From: Enchytraeus crypticus
Taxonomy: Eukaryota > Annelida > Clitellata > Enchytraeida > Enchytraeidae
Assembly: GCA_905160935.1 (NCBI GenBank)
Contig: CAJHZI010000566.1
Location: forward strand, 771,001 to 835,000
Reading direction: 5' to 3'
DNA: 64,000 bases
Shown here: positions 44,633-57,612 of the stretch, in pieces
How positions within the stretch are numbered: the stretch's first letter is position 1
Layout: the number at the start of each line of letters is the position of its first letter
The notes under the pieces: model-generated
Databases searched by the model: none
What the model was told of the DNA's origin: nothing
The model's input: the letters and a program-made list of their open reading frames with translations, nothing else
Translations under genes and position numbers: made by a program

Positions 44633-44769
44633 ACTGGCTGGAGCCAGTGGCGATGTCGGTAAGATACTCGACCGCGGATCAGTATGTATGGGGTTCAAAT
44701 CCTGAGCTTGCCCTTCACTGACATTTTCCGTTTCCGAGTGAGGAAACTGAGGTAAACATTAGCTTTTCT
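44633..44769 (+). mobile_element. SINE-A copy 8, full length
   Basis: A full head CTGGCTGGAGCCAGTGGCG, GATACTCGACCGCGGATCAG, B box GGGGTTCAAATCCTGAGC and tail GAGTGAGGAAACTGAGGTAA. The head is the best preserved of the ten copies, but both hairpin stems carry mutations (TTCA/TGAG-type pairing is lost). Confidence 0.85.
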
Positions 44770-44779
44770 AGGTGTGCGT

Positions 44780-44872
44780 ATATGTACTTTGTGTGAAGTG
44801 TGTGTGTTTGTGAGTTTGTGTGCGTGTGTGAGTGTATATATGTGTGTGTTTGTGCGTGTGCGTGTGTGTGTG
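44780..44872. repeat. (TG)n microsatellite
   Basis: TG/TGTGCG run directly downstream of the SINE-A tail. Confidence 0.9.
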
Positions 44873-45184
44873 TAAGGAGAAAAGAACAGCTATCAAATCG
44901 GAGAATCTTTTGCATATTTAGGAGACTGTAGTGTAGAGGGATCTGTACTTTGGCATCAAATGTTCTATAATAGAGATATAGAGACTGGATAGGGAGGTGA
45001 TACATAATTACCAATTCATCGCCCGTTTTCAAGTCAATCAGTGATATAAAAGAGAAAAATGACTAAGAGAGAAGCTAAAAAATTGAGAAACACTGAATGA
45101 CGGAGTCTAAGAAAGATGTTGATTGAGTTAGAGACTATTAGGTTTTAGAAGTCGGTAGATTTACGCATTCGCAATGATAGAAAG

Positions 45185-45188
45185 ACAC

Positions 45189-45239
<51 letters not shown>

Positions 45240-45356
45240 AATGAGAAAGAGAGAGGTATAGAGAACGAGAGAGAGAGCAAGAAGTTTATAAAGAGATAAA
45301 TAAATATATAGAGGAGAAAGAAAGACAGAGGTAGAGAGAGAGAGAGATAGAAAGAA

Positions 45357-45437
<81 letters not shown>

Positions 45438-45440
45438 AAA
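45185..45440. repeat. (GA)n and (TA)n microsatellites
   Basis: GA run at 45190-45235, GA-rich interrupted sequence to 45360, (TA)n at 45360-45403, then (GA)n to 45433. Confidence 0.95.
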
Positions 45441-45817
45441 GATAGAAGGATGGAAAGAATTGAAGAATGCTGTACTACGGCGTCCTATCAGATCTCTAAC
45501 CTAATATTCATATCTGATTTCTCTCAGCAGAACGACTCACACAGATCTCGTAAAGGAAATCTTTTACTTTTTTTCTCTTCATATGATCTGCAAGACTGAT
45601 CAGACTGTATGAGATGAGTGATATATATATATCCAACATCTCTACTACAGAGATACATAAAGAACCCCGGTGAATCTTTCATCAAAGTCACGCCATTGAA
45701 GTACTGTTTGATTTGAACGTGTTGCCGTAATATACATGTAGATTTGCACGAATAGGCTTAGGTTGAAGATAATAGGCACACGCTATTCTTCTAACAACGT
45801 CTGCACGTATTATGTGA

Positions 45818-45889
45818 ATACCTCCCTGACATCATCCTGGATGAGGAAACGGACGTTAAATCTTTATTATTATTATTATTATTATTAAT
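45818..45889 (+). mobile_element. LINE-A 3' tail with (TTA)n
   Basis: CCTCCCTGACATCATCCTGG, ATGAGGAAACGGACGTTAAA and (TTA)n. The inner stem is intact; the 5' strand of the outer stem is partly lost. Confidence 0.85.
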
Positions 45890-46137
45890 TCTTCTTGTAC
45901 GAGTATAGAAGCCATAGCTTCTCTTTAAGACAGCTCGACACGCTCAAGCTACCGAGACTAGTTCAAGCTTGTTGCAGCTCTGTAACAAGGGAGCTTATTG
46001 ATACAGAGACAGTTCAATATTTTATTGCTACTGTTACCATTACTTGGGCCCATGTTAAACAACTAATATTTTGCCGTAAATAAATGTGTTTTTATAAGTT
46101 ATTCGCTATACACTCAATATAAAAATTGTACACTGTC

Positions 46138-46217
46138 AGATACGCGTCCAGCTGGGATTCGAACCAATTGTCTCTTGCCTCCTGGCATGCTATCCATTCG
46201 GCCATCCAATCGGCACA
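46138..46217 (-). mobile_element. tRNA-like sequence, probable SINE head
   Basis: Minus strand: A box TGGCCGAATGG and perfect B box GGTTCGAATCC, spaced like a tRNA. The T-arm and acceptor stem do not pair well and no CCA-compatible end is formed, so a functional tRNA gene is unlikely. Confidence 0.5.
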
Positions 46218-47524
46218 TATATTTATGAGTAGCCTTATTATTATTTGTAAAAGTGATAAAATATGCTTTATAAACGCAATAAAATTTATCACAACGATGC
46301 TTTAAAACACCTCTATCACGCCATCTAATTTCTTTTATGCTGCCAATATCATTTATTGGCACTCTTGAAAAGTGTAGCGCACTTCAGACGCTGCTGAAGT
46401 TGCTTTAAAAATTCTTAAAATCTCTTCGATGGAGCTTTGAGGTGAGACAACAAAGAATTTTCTCTACGATAATCATGCTGCCAAGTGAAATAAATTAGCA
46501 GGATATCGCTCAGCGTTAGTGTCGCCTGCCCATAAAACATATTCTCCTTCGTTCTTGAAGAAACTGAGGTTGAAACAAATTTTGAATCTAAGTTACATCT
46601 CGCTTAGGCCTAGTTTTCTTAATATCAGCTTAAGAACACTAAACTCTTTGATAAATGAATTTAAACTGCATTTGTATAGTTTCAATAGGACTAAACTAGT
46701 AATGTGCTGTATTTTTATTTTTTTAATTGTTTAACTCGAATTGATTAAGTTATTAAATTATCTTAAATTGATTAAGTTCGAATTAAATGCCAATGTAAAT
46801 GTCTTGAACTCGATGCGTTTGAGTTTTATCAATGAGCATTTCATCAGTGAGCATTATGCCTACAAATTTTGTCCAACGAACTATTGTGATATCTGTAATC
46901 AACAGTGAGTCCTGTAGCTTCTATAGAATTACTTCTATAGAATTACTTCTGTAGAATTACTTTTTCAGTTCAATACGCTACCAAATGATCTCAATTTGAA
47001 GATAGTCACTGCTAGCACAGTTGACTCTAATTATCAACCTAGAAACACTCAGTGAATGGCGCTAGCACAACTTAAATGTCATCAACTGATGTAAATTAGT
47101 TTCACCTGGGATTCGCCGAGCATTGTTGATGTTATACAGTTAACAAAGAATACATACGCATAACTCTAATAATTGCAATTAACACACTGCACGTAGTGAG
47201 ACAAAGATCACTACGAATTTATCATAAATAATTCTGAGAATCCCTACAGAATGATCCAGCAACGGTTTTATTTTAAATTTTTAAATTGTATAGATTATGT
47301 TCTCTTCTTAAGAGGCTCTATTCTTTGAGTTATTTCAAATCTTCCTGGTGTCATTTTGCATTTTAAAAATCCTTTATAGATATTTAAAGGCCATATCGAT
47401 TTCACATCCTATTTAGGATATTTATAAACTCCAACACTAGAAATTGAGATTCTCAAAAGGCCATTCGAGACTATTATTTAAGTTTCGCCTGGTGAATAGA
47501 ATTAAAATAGAAGTGGTGTTTAAT
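46218..47524. other. Non-genic DNA, nothing recognised
   Basis: A short direct repeat of TATAGAATTACTTC occurs near 46920-46960. No gene seen. Confidence 0.5.
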
Positions 47525-47700
47525 TAGCTCAGTTTGTAGAGAGTCAGAAAACTTCACGAGATTTCAAATGGTTGTTCCTGGGGTTGTGAGATCATTTCCT
47601 GGTTGAGTTGATTGTACTGTAAAATCTCAAACAGTCGCAGAGCCGGCAAACTGAACAATTTACCATAAAAGTATAAATCGTGTAATAGACTCTATAGAAA
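47525..47700 (+). mobile_element. SINE-B-related copy, diverged
   Basis: AAATGGTTGTTCCTGGGGTT, GATCATTTCCTGG in the B-box position and central ACTGTAAAATCTCAAACAGT match the SINE-B variant heads at 24005-24215 and 26110. The A box region TAGCTCAGTTTGTAGAG is recognisable. Confidence 0.55.
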
Positions 47701-49365
47701 ACTCATACATGACACTATTGATTTCTGCTTCATTATAACATTCTATCAACCTTCAAGCTTTCCGTTTCCTTGCACTGTTAGCATTTGAGCATCAAAACAA
47801 GTTGCCAACTTAGCACAAACACTCGATGAACCAACTTGAGGCACCGGCACTCACTCATTCTGTCAAGAACAGCAATATTGCTGAGCACTGTGCCGCTAGG
47901 CTTACCTTGTTGAAGCTCATTAGTTGGAGGGGCGATGCCAATTGCATTAACAGCAACGGCGACGGCGACGTATGAGAAACTTGCTAATGGTACACTGGCC
48001 TGGTTTGAACCAAGGTCAGGATGAAATTATTAGTGTCAATCTAAAATATATAATAAATTAAATTCACACTCCAGTCCGTCTGTTTAGTCTTTATTAATCT
48101 AGCAACCTGTTGGCTTCTGAGACGTCACAGAGTGTTTATCGTAACCATAGTGTGCTGGTCGGCTCTGTTAACGAGGCTTCTGTCGATTTTAGACATCAGC
48201 GATGTTGTGCAGCTCCCACATCTGACGCTTGCTAATCCCTTCCGTGCGACGAACGATTAACCGAATCCTTTGGTAGAAATAAATCTAAGTTATTGATTTC
48301 TGGAAACAGAAAATCTGTTTAAGTTTATCTACACATCTGATATAGTACGACTAAAAATAAAATAAAGGTATTTAAACGTCTGTTTGTAAAGTACTAAAGA
48401 CACTGCTACAGACAGATGGGTACAAATTGTGAATGACTTTAAAATCTGAAAAGATTAGTTAGTCAGAAAGTTAATTAGTTAGAAAAACCAGATATTTAGA
48501 AAGACTAGTTTATAATTAAATCAAAGTAATTCATAGCTAAACGTTATTCCATCATCAACATCCAGCAAGACTTTACCTAACATTTTCCTGGATACTTTTC
48601 TTAGATATTCCTATATCGCTTAAAGCTGCAAGATAAATCATGCGAAATATGACGTATGAATTGTTTGCTATCTTCCCTGACATCTGCCTTTGTTGAATCC
48701 GTTCCCATCGAGAAGAAGATCTTGATCATCGGCGATATATAAAATACCTAGCTGCAGCCGCTGCATGGTAACACGTAGCTGGTTCACAACCTGCTCTATT
48801 TATATCAATGCCTTTACGCCAACATCCCTTCAACTTCCACATCCGAGTCTCAACTTTTGAAAATATTAAACATCACAAAATATTATCACTGAAGCGAGAG
48901 AAGCTTCGACATCTCGCGTACGCTTGCGATATTTTTAGACATTTTCAGACGAACGAGGTCCAGTTTATTCTTCTTTGAAGGAATTGTCTTGGTCGATTAA
49001 TAACAGAATTCATGCAAGAGTTGACGTAATAAGTGCAACTATGTGTTGAGTGGAGCGTAAACAAGTAAAAATACTGTCAGTAATCTTGAAGTATAAGTTT
49101 AATTTTTAAAGTCACTAATATTGCTAGATTACAACATTAATATTTTGCAGAGACAATCTATACGTAAAGCTCCAGGATCTAAATGACAAACAACTTAAAG
49201 GAACTTCAGTAATTTCAAGAATATAGTGATATACTTGTACAATATGCAGATCAGCTTTTAGCTTTCCCAGTTTTGAAGAAATATTCATATGTTAATTTCC
49301 TAGTCTTACACATATAATATTATATTCTCACACATACACATTCACACACAGAAATACATGTATAT
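47701..49365. other. Non-genic DNA, nothing recognised
   Basis: No supported ORF or repeat family. Confidence 0.5.
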
Positions 49366-49378
49366 ATATACATAGGCC

Positions 49379-49432
<54 letters not shown>
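49366..49432. repeat. (TA)n-(GA)n compound microsatellite
   Basis: TA run then GA run. Confidence 0.95.
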
Positions 49433-49435
<3 letters not shown>

Positions 49436-49889
49436 ATAAGTAGTTTATCGGATCTAGGCAAATAAAATGGATACATTTTTGGCTCATACTCCAGAAAACT
49501 CCATTCTCTGCATTTAACAGGATAATCTTTGACTCAATCTTCAGCAAGTGATTTAAGTGTGTAAGGAGCACAGCTTTACAATACACGCATCATCTCCTCC
49601 TCCTATGGTGTTATAATCACCACCTGCCATGGTATTGGTTGTTAAACCCTATCCGTGACAAATTTATGCTGACGTCATTTTACCCTTTTATAATCTCCAG
49701 CACAGGTCACTTCTGCATCTCATGAAGTTTTTACGACTGTAATTTCAATGAAGCTCTCCAGATAACACCGTTATCTCGAGTCAGAGCGGCTATAAAGCGC
49801 CATATTGAAATGCTCTCACAGCTCTTGATACTACAAGAATACTTTGTCTACAACCTGCATAAATCATTAAAAGAAAATTCAAGCGTAAT

Positions 49890-50190
49890 GTAGAAATTGA
49901 TATCAGTGAGCATTGTAGAATTCCTTTCGTTTTATTTATTTATTATCCGTTTAGTTACACACATGACATACCGAATGTGCTACTTAGTTTTCTTTCTTAG
50001 TTGCTGTTTCTATAGTTTTCGTTGTTTCCTCCTTTTCCTTTCCATGGTTCATAGTAATCGTTGCCATTTGTCGGCACTCCAGTAGCAGCCAGCGCGGATT
50101 TAAGAATAACCTTCCTACACCTGGGAGTCTGTTTACATTTTAGAACTACTAGAAGTTGAGCACCTATTAGTTCCACCGCCAATGTATGAC
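49890..50190 (+). repeat. repeat-D copy 3, longest
   Basis: Aligns with both other copies. Beyond the part shared with 21425-21630 it continues through GTAGCAGCCAGCGCGGATTT and AAGAATAACCTTCCTACACC, which are found in the minus-strand copy at 7425-7690. Confidence 0.65.
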
Positions 50191-50267
50191 TTCATGATAG
50201 TCTTCTTTCAAGCTCATCAAAGTGAAATCAAAAACTGAGACCTATACTTGTTCTTTCACTCTGTCTC

Positions 50268-50276
50268 GCTCTCTCG

Positions 50277-50318
<42 letters not shown>

Positions 50319-50330
50319 CTTTCCTTCCCA
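50268..50330. repeat. (CT)n microsatellite
   Basis: CT run with TCGCTCTC edges. Confidence 0.95.
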
Positions 50331-50539
50331 TTCCCTCTCTCTACTTTTATCATTCTTTCTCCAAGATTTTAGTCCGACCACATCAGAAGGCAGTATTTTT
50401 GGAGGAAAGATATTAAAATAAAAATATATCAAAGGGGGTGGTTTAGCACAAAAATTTACAAAATAGAACAGCAGCTAAATACATGTTCGAGATCAGATGA
50501 ACTGTACTTCGCCAACTCATTTCTCTACTCTAAAGTTCT

Positions 50540-52090
50540 GATACATCTTGATAAATACTCACAAAATACTTGTTAGTTCTTGTACAGTATATCTTAATAC
50601 GCAATCAGTAACTATTTGTATGTCCTCTACAACTTGATAAATACTTAATAAATACTTGTACGTTATGGAATACCTTGATAAATACTAAATAGATACTGTA
50701 AGTTATTGAATACCTTGATAAATACTTAATAAATGCTGTAAATTATTGAAAACCTTGATAAATACTTAATAAATACTTGTAAGTTATTGAATACCTTGAT
50801 AAATACTTAATAAATACTTGTAAGTTATTAAATGCCTTGATAAATACTTAATAAATACTTGTAAGTTATTGAATACCTTGATAAATACTTACTAGATACT
50901 TGTAAGTTATTGAATACCTTGATAAATACATAATAAATACTTGTAGGTTATTGAACACCTTGATAAATACTTAATAAATACTTGTAAGTTATTGAATACC
51001 TTGATAAATACTTAATAAATACTTGTAAGTTATTGCATACCTTGATAAATACTTAATAAATACTTGTAAGTTATTGCATACCTTGATAAATACTTAATAA
51101 ATGCTGTAAGTTCCTGCATATCTTGATGAATACTTACTAAATACTTGTAAGTTATTGAATACCTTGATAAATACTTAATAAATACTTGCAAGTTATTGAA
51201 TACCGTGATAAATACTTAATAAATACTTGTAAGTTATTGAACACCTTGATAAATACTTAATAAATACTTATAAGTTATTGAATACCTTGATAAATACTTA
51301 ATAAATGCTGTAAGTTATTGAATACCTTGATAAATACTTAATAAATACTTGCACGTTATTGAATACCTTGATAAATACTTAATAAATACTTGTAAGTTAT
51401 TGCATACCTTGATAAATACTTAATAAATATTGTATGTTCTTGCATATCATGATAAATACTTTTATTGAATACCTTAATGAATACTTAATAAATACTCGTA
51501 AGTTATTGAATACCTTGATAAATACTTTATAAATACTTGTAAGTTATTGAATAACTTGATAAATACTTAATAAGTACTTGTAAGTTATTGAATACTTTGA
51601 TAAATACTTAATAAATACTTGTAAGTTATTGAATACCTTGATAAATACTTAATAAATACTGTAAGTTCCTGCATATCTTGATGATTACTCAGTAAATACT
51701 TGTAAGTATTTGTCAATGTATATCTTGATAAATAGGCCTACTCCGTTCATTATTAGCCTATTTGTAAGTTCTTGTATATCTTGTTAAATACTCAGTAAAT
51801 ACTTGTAAGTTCTTGCATATCTTGATAGATTCTCAGTAAATACGTGTAAGTTCTTGCATATCTTGATAGATTCTCAATAAATACTTGTAAGTTCTTGTGT
51901 CTTGATTGATACTCAATAAATATTTTAAGTTCTTGTACATGTATATCTTAATAAAGACTCAATAAGTACTTGTAAGTTGTTGTATATCTTGATCGATACT
52001 CAATAAGTACTTGTAAGTTGTTGTATATCTTTATAGATACTCAATAAGTACTTATAAGTTCTTGTATATATTGATAAATACAAGTAAATA
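50540..52090 (+). repeat. 41-bp minisatellite array
   Basis: Roughly 35 tandem units of about 41 bp containing CCTTGATAAATAC, TTAATAAATACTTG and TAAGTTATTGAATA. Two 11-bp segments within each unit (TTGATAAATAC and TTAATAAATAC) are themselves repeats. The centre (about 50700-51660) is homogeneous; both edges are diverged, with TTCTTGCATATC-type variants after 51700. Confidence 0.95.
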
Positions 52091-53496
52091 TTTGTAACTT
52101 TAAGTCAACGAGAAACTGGTAAATTCTAGGAGTGTTGATGGCAAGGAGAAGTCGTTTATCTTGTTGTGGAAATCAGGATGTGAGGCATCGATTGGCTGCC
52201 AGATATCACAGTTAATTACGACCCGAATCTGATCCGAATATTAACTAGCGATGATGCCCTACAGCCCACGTGGCAGTTCCTAAATCATCTAATAATTTAT
52301 TTCTGAAGAATGTCAATTTCTGAACTAAAGTGAAGCTCATTCCTTATATACAGCAAGATAGTTGAAAAGAAATTTGTGAATTAAATATCTATGTAATTGT
52401 GGTCATTAAACGAATCATATGATAGCTCTTAGATAGTTTTTATTTTTGTTCAAACATGTTCTTAAATAATTTATATGAAAATAACAAAATTTAATGGATA
52501 AAGTACACATATTCATTTCGTTAATCTTGTTTAGATTCATTGACACTTCTTATTAAATTTTAATGTTTATTATTCATCTACGTTATATTAATAGGCCTAC
52601 TATATTTTTATTCTTTAATATTCTGCTGCATAGTTTTCCTTTATCCCTATGTTTCGTTTATTGCATAATGATTTACTTCGTGTAATAGTTTTTATTATTA
52701 CTACCTGGCTTCAATATTATAGGTCCTTGATATAATATTTTAATATTTCATGTGCAGTTATAACGTTTCGCCGATTGCCTATCTGTCGGCGTTAACTTCT
52801 TAGAGAAAGTTTTAAGTCATACAGGGCCCCGTCGGCAGAAAATCAATTTACTCTGTATTGCTTAATCATACCTTTCCGGATGCTAGACTATATTATTATA
52901 GTTTATTTATATTTATATTTATTTATTTTGTTTATTCATTTCACTTAATACAAAATTATAATGACCAAAAAATTACAAACAGTTCATGTGAAACGAAAAG
53001 AATACCAAGGTCTTTAGCCTATCACGTGACCTGAGATAAAAGATTAAATAAATAACATTATATGACACGGATAACATCAAAAACCAAAAACATCGCATAG
53101 TTTAAATTCGCAGTAGTTCAATAGTATAATTGTAATTAACTATTTAAATTTATCTATGCTTTCAAAGTTAGGTGTTGATTAAATTCTAATTTCTCTAATT
53201 GAAGCTTTAAAGAAAATACACTCTTAGTAATGATGTCTGAATTTAGCCCAATAGTTCCAGGAATCACAGACTAGAATAGAAAGAAAAACTTACAAAGATA
53301 AATTCTAGGTTGATCAGTAGGCTATACAACCTAAGCAAGTGAACACGTGATTTCCGAGTTTACAATACCAAACTATAAGTATCACGTTTAACGCTAATGA
53401 ATCCATTCAATACTTTAAAACATTACACCAAATCAGAACTTATCCGCTTTACGCTCAAATGCATGTATGCGAATTTAATCTTTGGACTTTTTTTTG
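52091..53496. other. AT-rich non-genic DNA, nothing recognised
   Basis: No supported ORF or repeat family. Confidence 0.5.
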
Positions 53497-53585
53497 GATT
53501 TTATAATCTTTTATTCACCAATTCTTGGCAGAAGATACGCACAGATACAATTACATTGCAAAACGGGACACAACAGAATACATAT
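53497..53585. repeat. repeat-F copy 2
   Basis: Matches 5421-5505 (TTCACCAATTCTTGGCAGAA, ACAATTACATTGCAAAAC, GACACAACAGAATA). Confidence 0.6.
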
Positions 53586-54530
53586 AAAAAAAGGAATTCG
53601 CATATTTTGCAATTTGAACCGTTTTGGACCTTTTTTGCTCGCCGGCTTTGATTTGTCTCAATAGTGCTCGATGTTTTCATGGACGACGATTGAAATCTAA
53701 TTGTTGTTATTATTATTATTGAAGTTGCTAAACTACCTTTATAAGGCATCTTCTTTAATTCATGGAATCGGCAATTTTTTTTCTTTTCGATTGTACCCAG
53801 TGTAGAGATAAATATCCAACGTTGAGATGCATGCGTGACGTGTAAAAATACCTGAGTCACGACATGACAGTAATGACGTCCGTATAAAGTCCTGAGTGAT
53901 ATGATCAGATCCTAACTGATGTTGTAATGAACTCACTATCAAACGATGATATTTAAGATAATCTATTCTCGAGAGAACAGAAAGAAAAATTAGAAGTAAA
54001 ATTGGCAAGTAAATAAATGAAAGGTACGTAAGCAATTATTATTAATTTATTATTAATTCATTCTTGCGCCGATAGGTAGCTCTTCTATCTTGAATGAGAA
54101 TTACTGAGTAATTCATTTTATTTTCATAATTGTTTCATAATTTTTCATAATTTTTTGAGTTATTCATTTTTAGTTTTCCTAGCTAATGCTGTTTTCAAGA
54201 TTTAGCGTTTAGATCTTTATGGAATTCCTGCTCTCATTTAAATACTCTTAAACCACTTGCGTCAATCAATAAACACTTGAATTCTTTCTGATCTGTCCTC
54301 CAGAAGATAAATAGATCATTTTGTAGTGCTGATCGTCGGCTCATTAAGGACATTAGAAGTAAAACTAAAAGCTCAAGTGTTACACTTTTACAAAAATATG
54401 TTGTTTAGAACTAATTATCTTCTGCGAGAAGAATTAACTTTACTTTCCACAAGAGGCTTAGGCTTCAGTTGGACATAATGTAGTTCAATGTATAAAAAAT
54501 AAACATTGAATATACATCGACGTAATATAT
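53586..54530. other. AT-rich non-genic DNA, nothing recognised
   Basis: The 119- and 91-codon minus-strand frames here lack any domain and overlap repeat-F. Confidence 0.5.
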
Positions 54531-54655
54531 ATATCGATGTCAGTAAGATATTCGAACGGGGATCAGTAGGCCTATGTGTTGGGTTCAAATCCTGGGCTCG
54601 CCGGTCACTGACAACGCTTTCGAGTGAGGAAACTGACGTTAACTTTAGCTATTTT
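54531..54655 (+). mobile_element. SINE-A copy 9
   Basis: GATGTCAGTAAGATATTCGA, B box GGGTTCAAATCCTGGGC, perfect GTCA/TGAC outer stem and a nearly perfect inner stem with TTCG loop. The first 15 or so bases of the head are missing. Confidence 0.85.
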
Positions 54656-56937
54656 TATTCCAATTACAATCCAATCACATTCTGCTTTCATTCTTCAACA
54701 CTGGAATCCACAACCACAACATGGGGATGCTTGTCTAATGGGGCATTACTAATTCAATGACTCTTCCTTTGCCAAGTTTTCATATATTGAAATTTCATAT
54801 TTTTCTGTAATTAAAGTTTATTATCTTTTGATAATGTACTCATTACTAAATACAATAAGCCATGTCTTAAAGTTCGTGCTATAATAGCGGAAGGAATTTT
54901 ACGTCTCAAAAATTGTTATCATCTTGCTCTCGAAACGAAAGCTAGTTCGAAGTTTTTTCTCAATTGTATATAATCGCTGCCTTTTAAATTATGGTTAAGA
55001 CTTCCTCATAAATTGCCACTCTGCATTTGGATGTGTAGTGTATGTTAATAGCTGGCTTTTACACTGTTACTGGTGTATTAGCTAAAAGCATTGAATTATA
55101 TTTTATTGTTTCTAACTTACCTTAATGCTCTCAATTGTAATTACACGCATTACGGGCAAGAGGTCTGTTCTCATCGACTAATCACTGATCAGCTAGTAAG
55201 CATGAGTCTAAACCTTAGCGATGCCATTTAGACATTTCAGTTTATCTTAAACTATGGTCATCGTCTTCCCTTGAAGCTCAGGTTAGCTAGGGCCAGGATT
55301 GGAAAAGTTAGTAACAGTATCTGGAGCCTAGAAGCACACCAACCGAATGACCTTTCTGTCGTTGGTTCTTGGTGCTTGTCGCCTTTTACGACACGTGCAG
55401 TCCACTGTTGGTCTATTCTTCAGCAACCCCAGACACTACACAGGATTAAGATATAAGAATCTTAAGTTAGTGTTTATCTTAGTTACAGCTTACTGTATAA
55501 TCGATTTGTAGCTTATGTTAATCTTTAATTGCTGTAATTTCCGTATCGCTAAGCTACGACGAGACATACTTTAAATAAAATATTCATAAATGTAAAAGTA
55601 AATTAGTTCTATTGTAAAAATTAGTTAAATTCTATGTGGTAGGCTTATGTATACCGAAATTTACTCTTCATTTCTAATAAAAAATGCTTCAAAGATTCGG
55701 TAAATGCTACTTTAATAAAAACTTAATGAAGTGGGATAATTACTTTTTCCCAATTAAACAATTGACAATTTTTTTTATGACAAAACCTCCTTTTTAACTT
55801 CACCAATTTTGAATAAATTATGTTTCTCTGAATTTTAGATTAGTTTGTTAATGCTGGAAAATAAAATGTTTACTTGAGGAAATTGAGACCAATGCTCATG
55901 AAAGACAGAAATAGCATAAAATCTAGTATTTTAAGTAGTTGTAAATACTCTTAAGTAGCGAAAACACCTTAAAGAAAATGGTTTAGTTATTCTAATCGTA
56001 CAATTACTCATTAAAAATCAATTAACTCATCTAATCTGTATCAATTTTAGTCAATGACCTCTTCCTATGGGCTTAATAATATCGACCGCTAAATATCGAC
56101 CCTCTAAATTGTTTTGCATTCGATTTCTATCCGTAGCTTCCATCATTTAAGTAAGTCATATTTTAATCTGAAGAAGATGTTGTTCTAAGGGTTGATACCT
56201 TTGAATACTATCGCATAGCGCTAGCCAAATCAGAAGAATTCTAACTAAAACCGTATGCGTGGGATGGATAAGAGATACTCAGTTAAGATATGCATGTAAG
56301 CGGAGCAGGTGTAACGCAACATGATGATTATGCTGTCTTTCATCTGACGAAATAGAAATGTATTGAACACGTATCGAATTGTCTGTCGACAACGTATGGA
56401 GACATTGTGATACTTTCCTACGACTCTTTCTTCAGTCCATGACATTTACAGAATCTTTCGTGACGCCACTGACATGGGCGGTAAAGAAATCGTCGGTGTT
56501 AGGGACTTCAGGATTTCTGCTTTCCATCTAATCTCCGGTTAAATGACGTGAGAGTACATGCAAATCTTCTGAAAACTGTTAAGATTTTAATTCAGATATG
56601 TACGTTGTATCATCAGACTATTTCATAACAAAATAATAGAAGCATACACCCTTTTCCAAAACCTATTCGTAAAGAGTTAGGCAGTGACATATTTTTCAAC
56701 ACCGGTGACTGGTTGCGATATGAGCCAACGGGGTATTTGACTAAAACATGATCTCTTAAGAATAAGGCATAAGAACTTGCATTAACCGGCAGCGGATTTA
56801 GGCCTGCTATGATTCAATTTTCACCGTGTCTATTCTATATATTTGAGTACAGATCTGCTGTGCACACTTCATGTACAGCTGCCAAATACTACGAGACGTA
56901 CGAAGACGTATGCGGTATATAAACTGAGTTGACTTTA
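54656..56937. other. Non-genic DNA with a SINE-C-like piece
   Basis: At 55250-55455 the minus strand has GACTGCACGTGTCGTAAAAG then GCGACAAGC, resembling the SINE-C head, but the rest does not align. No gene recognised elsewhere. Confidence 0.4.
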
Positions 56938-56969
<32 letters not shown>

Positions 56970-57028
56970 GAGAGAGAGAGAAAGAGAGAGAGAGAGAAAG
57001 AGATAAAGAGAGAGAGAGGGAGAGAGAA
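56938..57028. repeat. (GA)n with G run
   Basis: GA repeats interrupted by about ten G near 56960. Confidence 0.95.
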
Positions 57029-57059
57029 CTATGCTTATTGAAGTATACATGCAAGCAAA

Positions 57060-57194
57060 AGCTCATCAAAGGGGGTATATACACCCTATCTAGTAGAGAG
57101 TATATATACCCACCCTAAGAGATCCTTTCTTAGGGTATATGTGCCTTAAGAATATATACCCTAGAAGATGGCTGTCTAAAATATCCTCTCTTTA

Positions 57195-57245
<51 letters not shown>

Positions 57246-57280
57246 ACCGTAAGACAAGAGATGGCTGTCTAAAATTGGTA
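57060..57280. repeat. Hairpin-rich TAGGGTATATA cluster
   Basis: Several direct and inverted copies of GGTATATA/TATATACCC. A perfect 8-bp hairpin CCCTAAGA (57113-57120) with TCTTAGGG (57128-57135). AGATGGCTGTCTAAAAT occurs twice (about 57165 and 57258), flanking a (TA)n run. Confidence 0.7.
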
Positions 57281-57429
57281 ATGAATGTAATAAGTAAACG
57301 TAAAGAATTCTAGAGTGAGTGTGAGACAAACGCCGTTAGACGATATAGTAGCAGATTCTTGTGTAAAAATAAAGAGAAAGAAAGGGAACAGTGAAATGTA
57401 GAGATCAGCCATTTACCTGCCATTTTACT

Positions 57430-57448
57430 GAGCATTGACAGTGAAGAT

Positions 57449-57505
<57 letters not shown>

Positions 57506-57555
57506 CATATATATACATATAAATATATGTAGGTTATAAAATTACCGACATATAA

Positions 57556-57609
<54 letters not shown>

Positions 57610-57612
57610 TTG
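57430..57612. repeat. (TA)n microsatellite
   Basis: Two long TA runs with ACATACAT and AAATATA interruptions. Confidence 0.95.

Noticed and set aside
46138..46217. Possible functional tRNA gene on the minus strand
   Set aside because: A and B boxes are good, but the T-arm and acceptor stems do not pair; better read as a SINE head.
53501..54035. Minus-strand ORFs of 119 and 91 codons
   Set aside because: The first overlaps repeat-F and neither shows motifs or coding bias.
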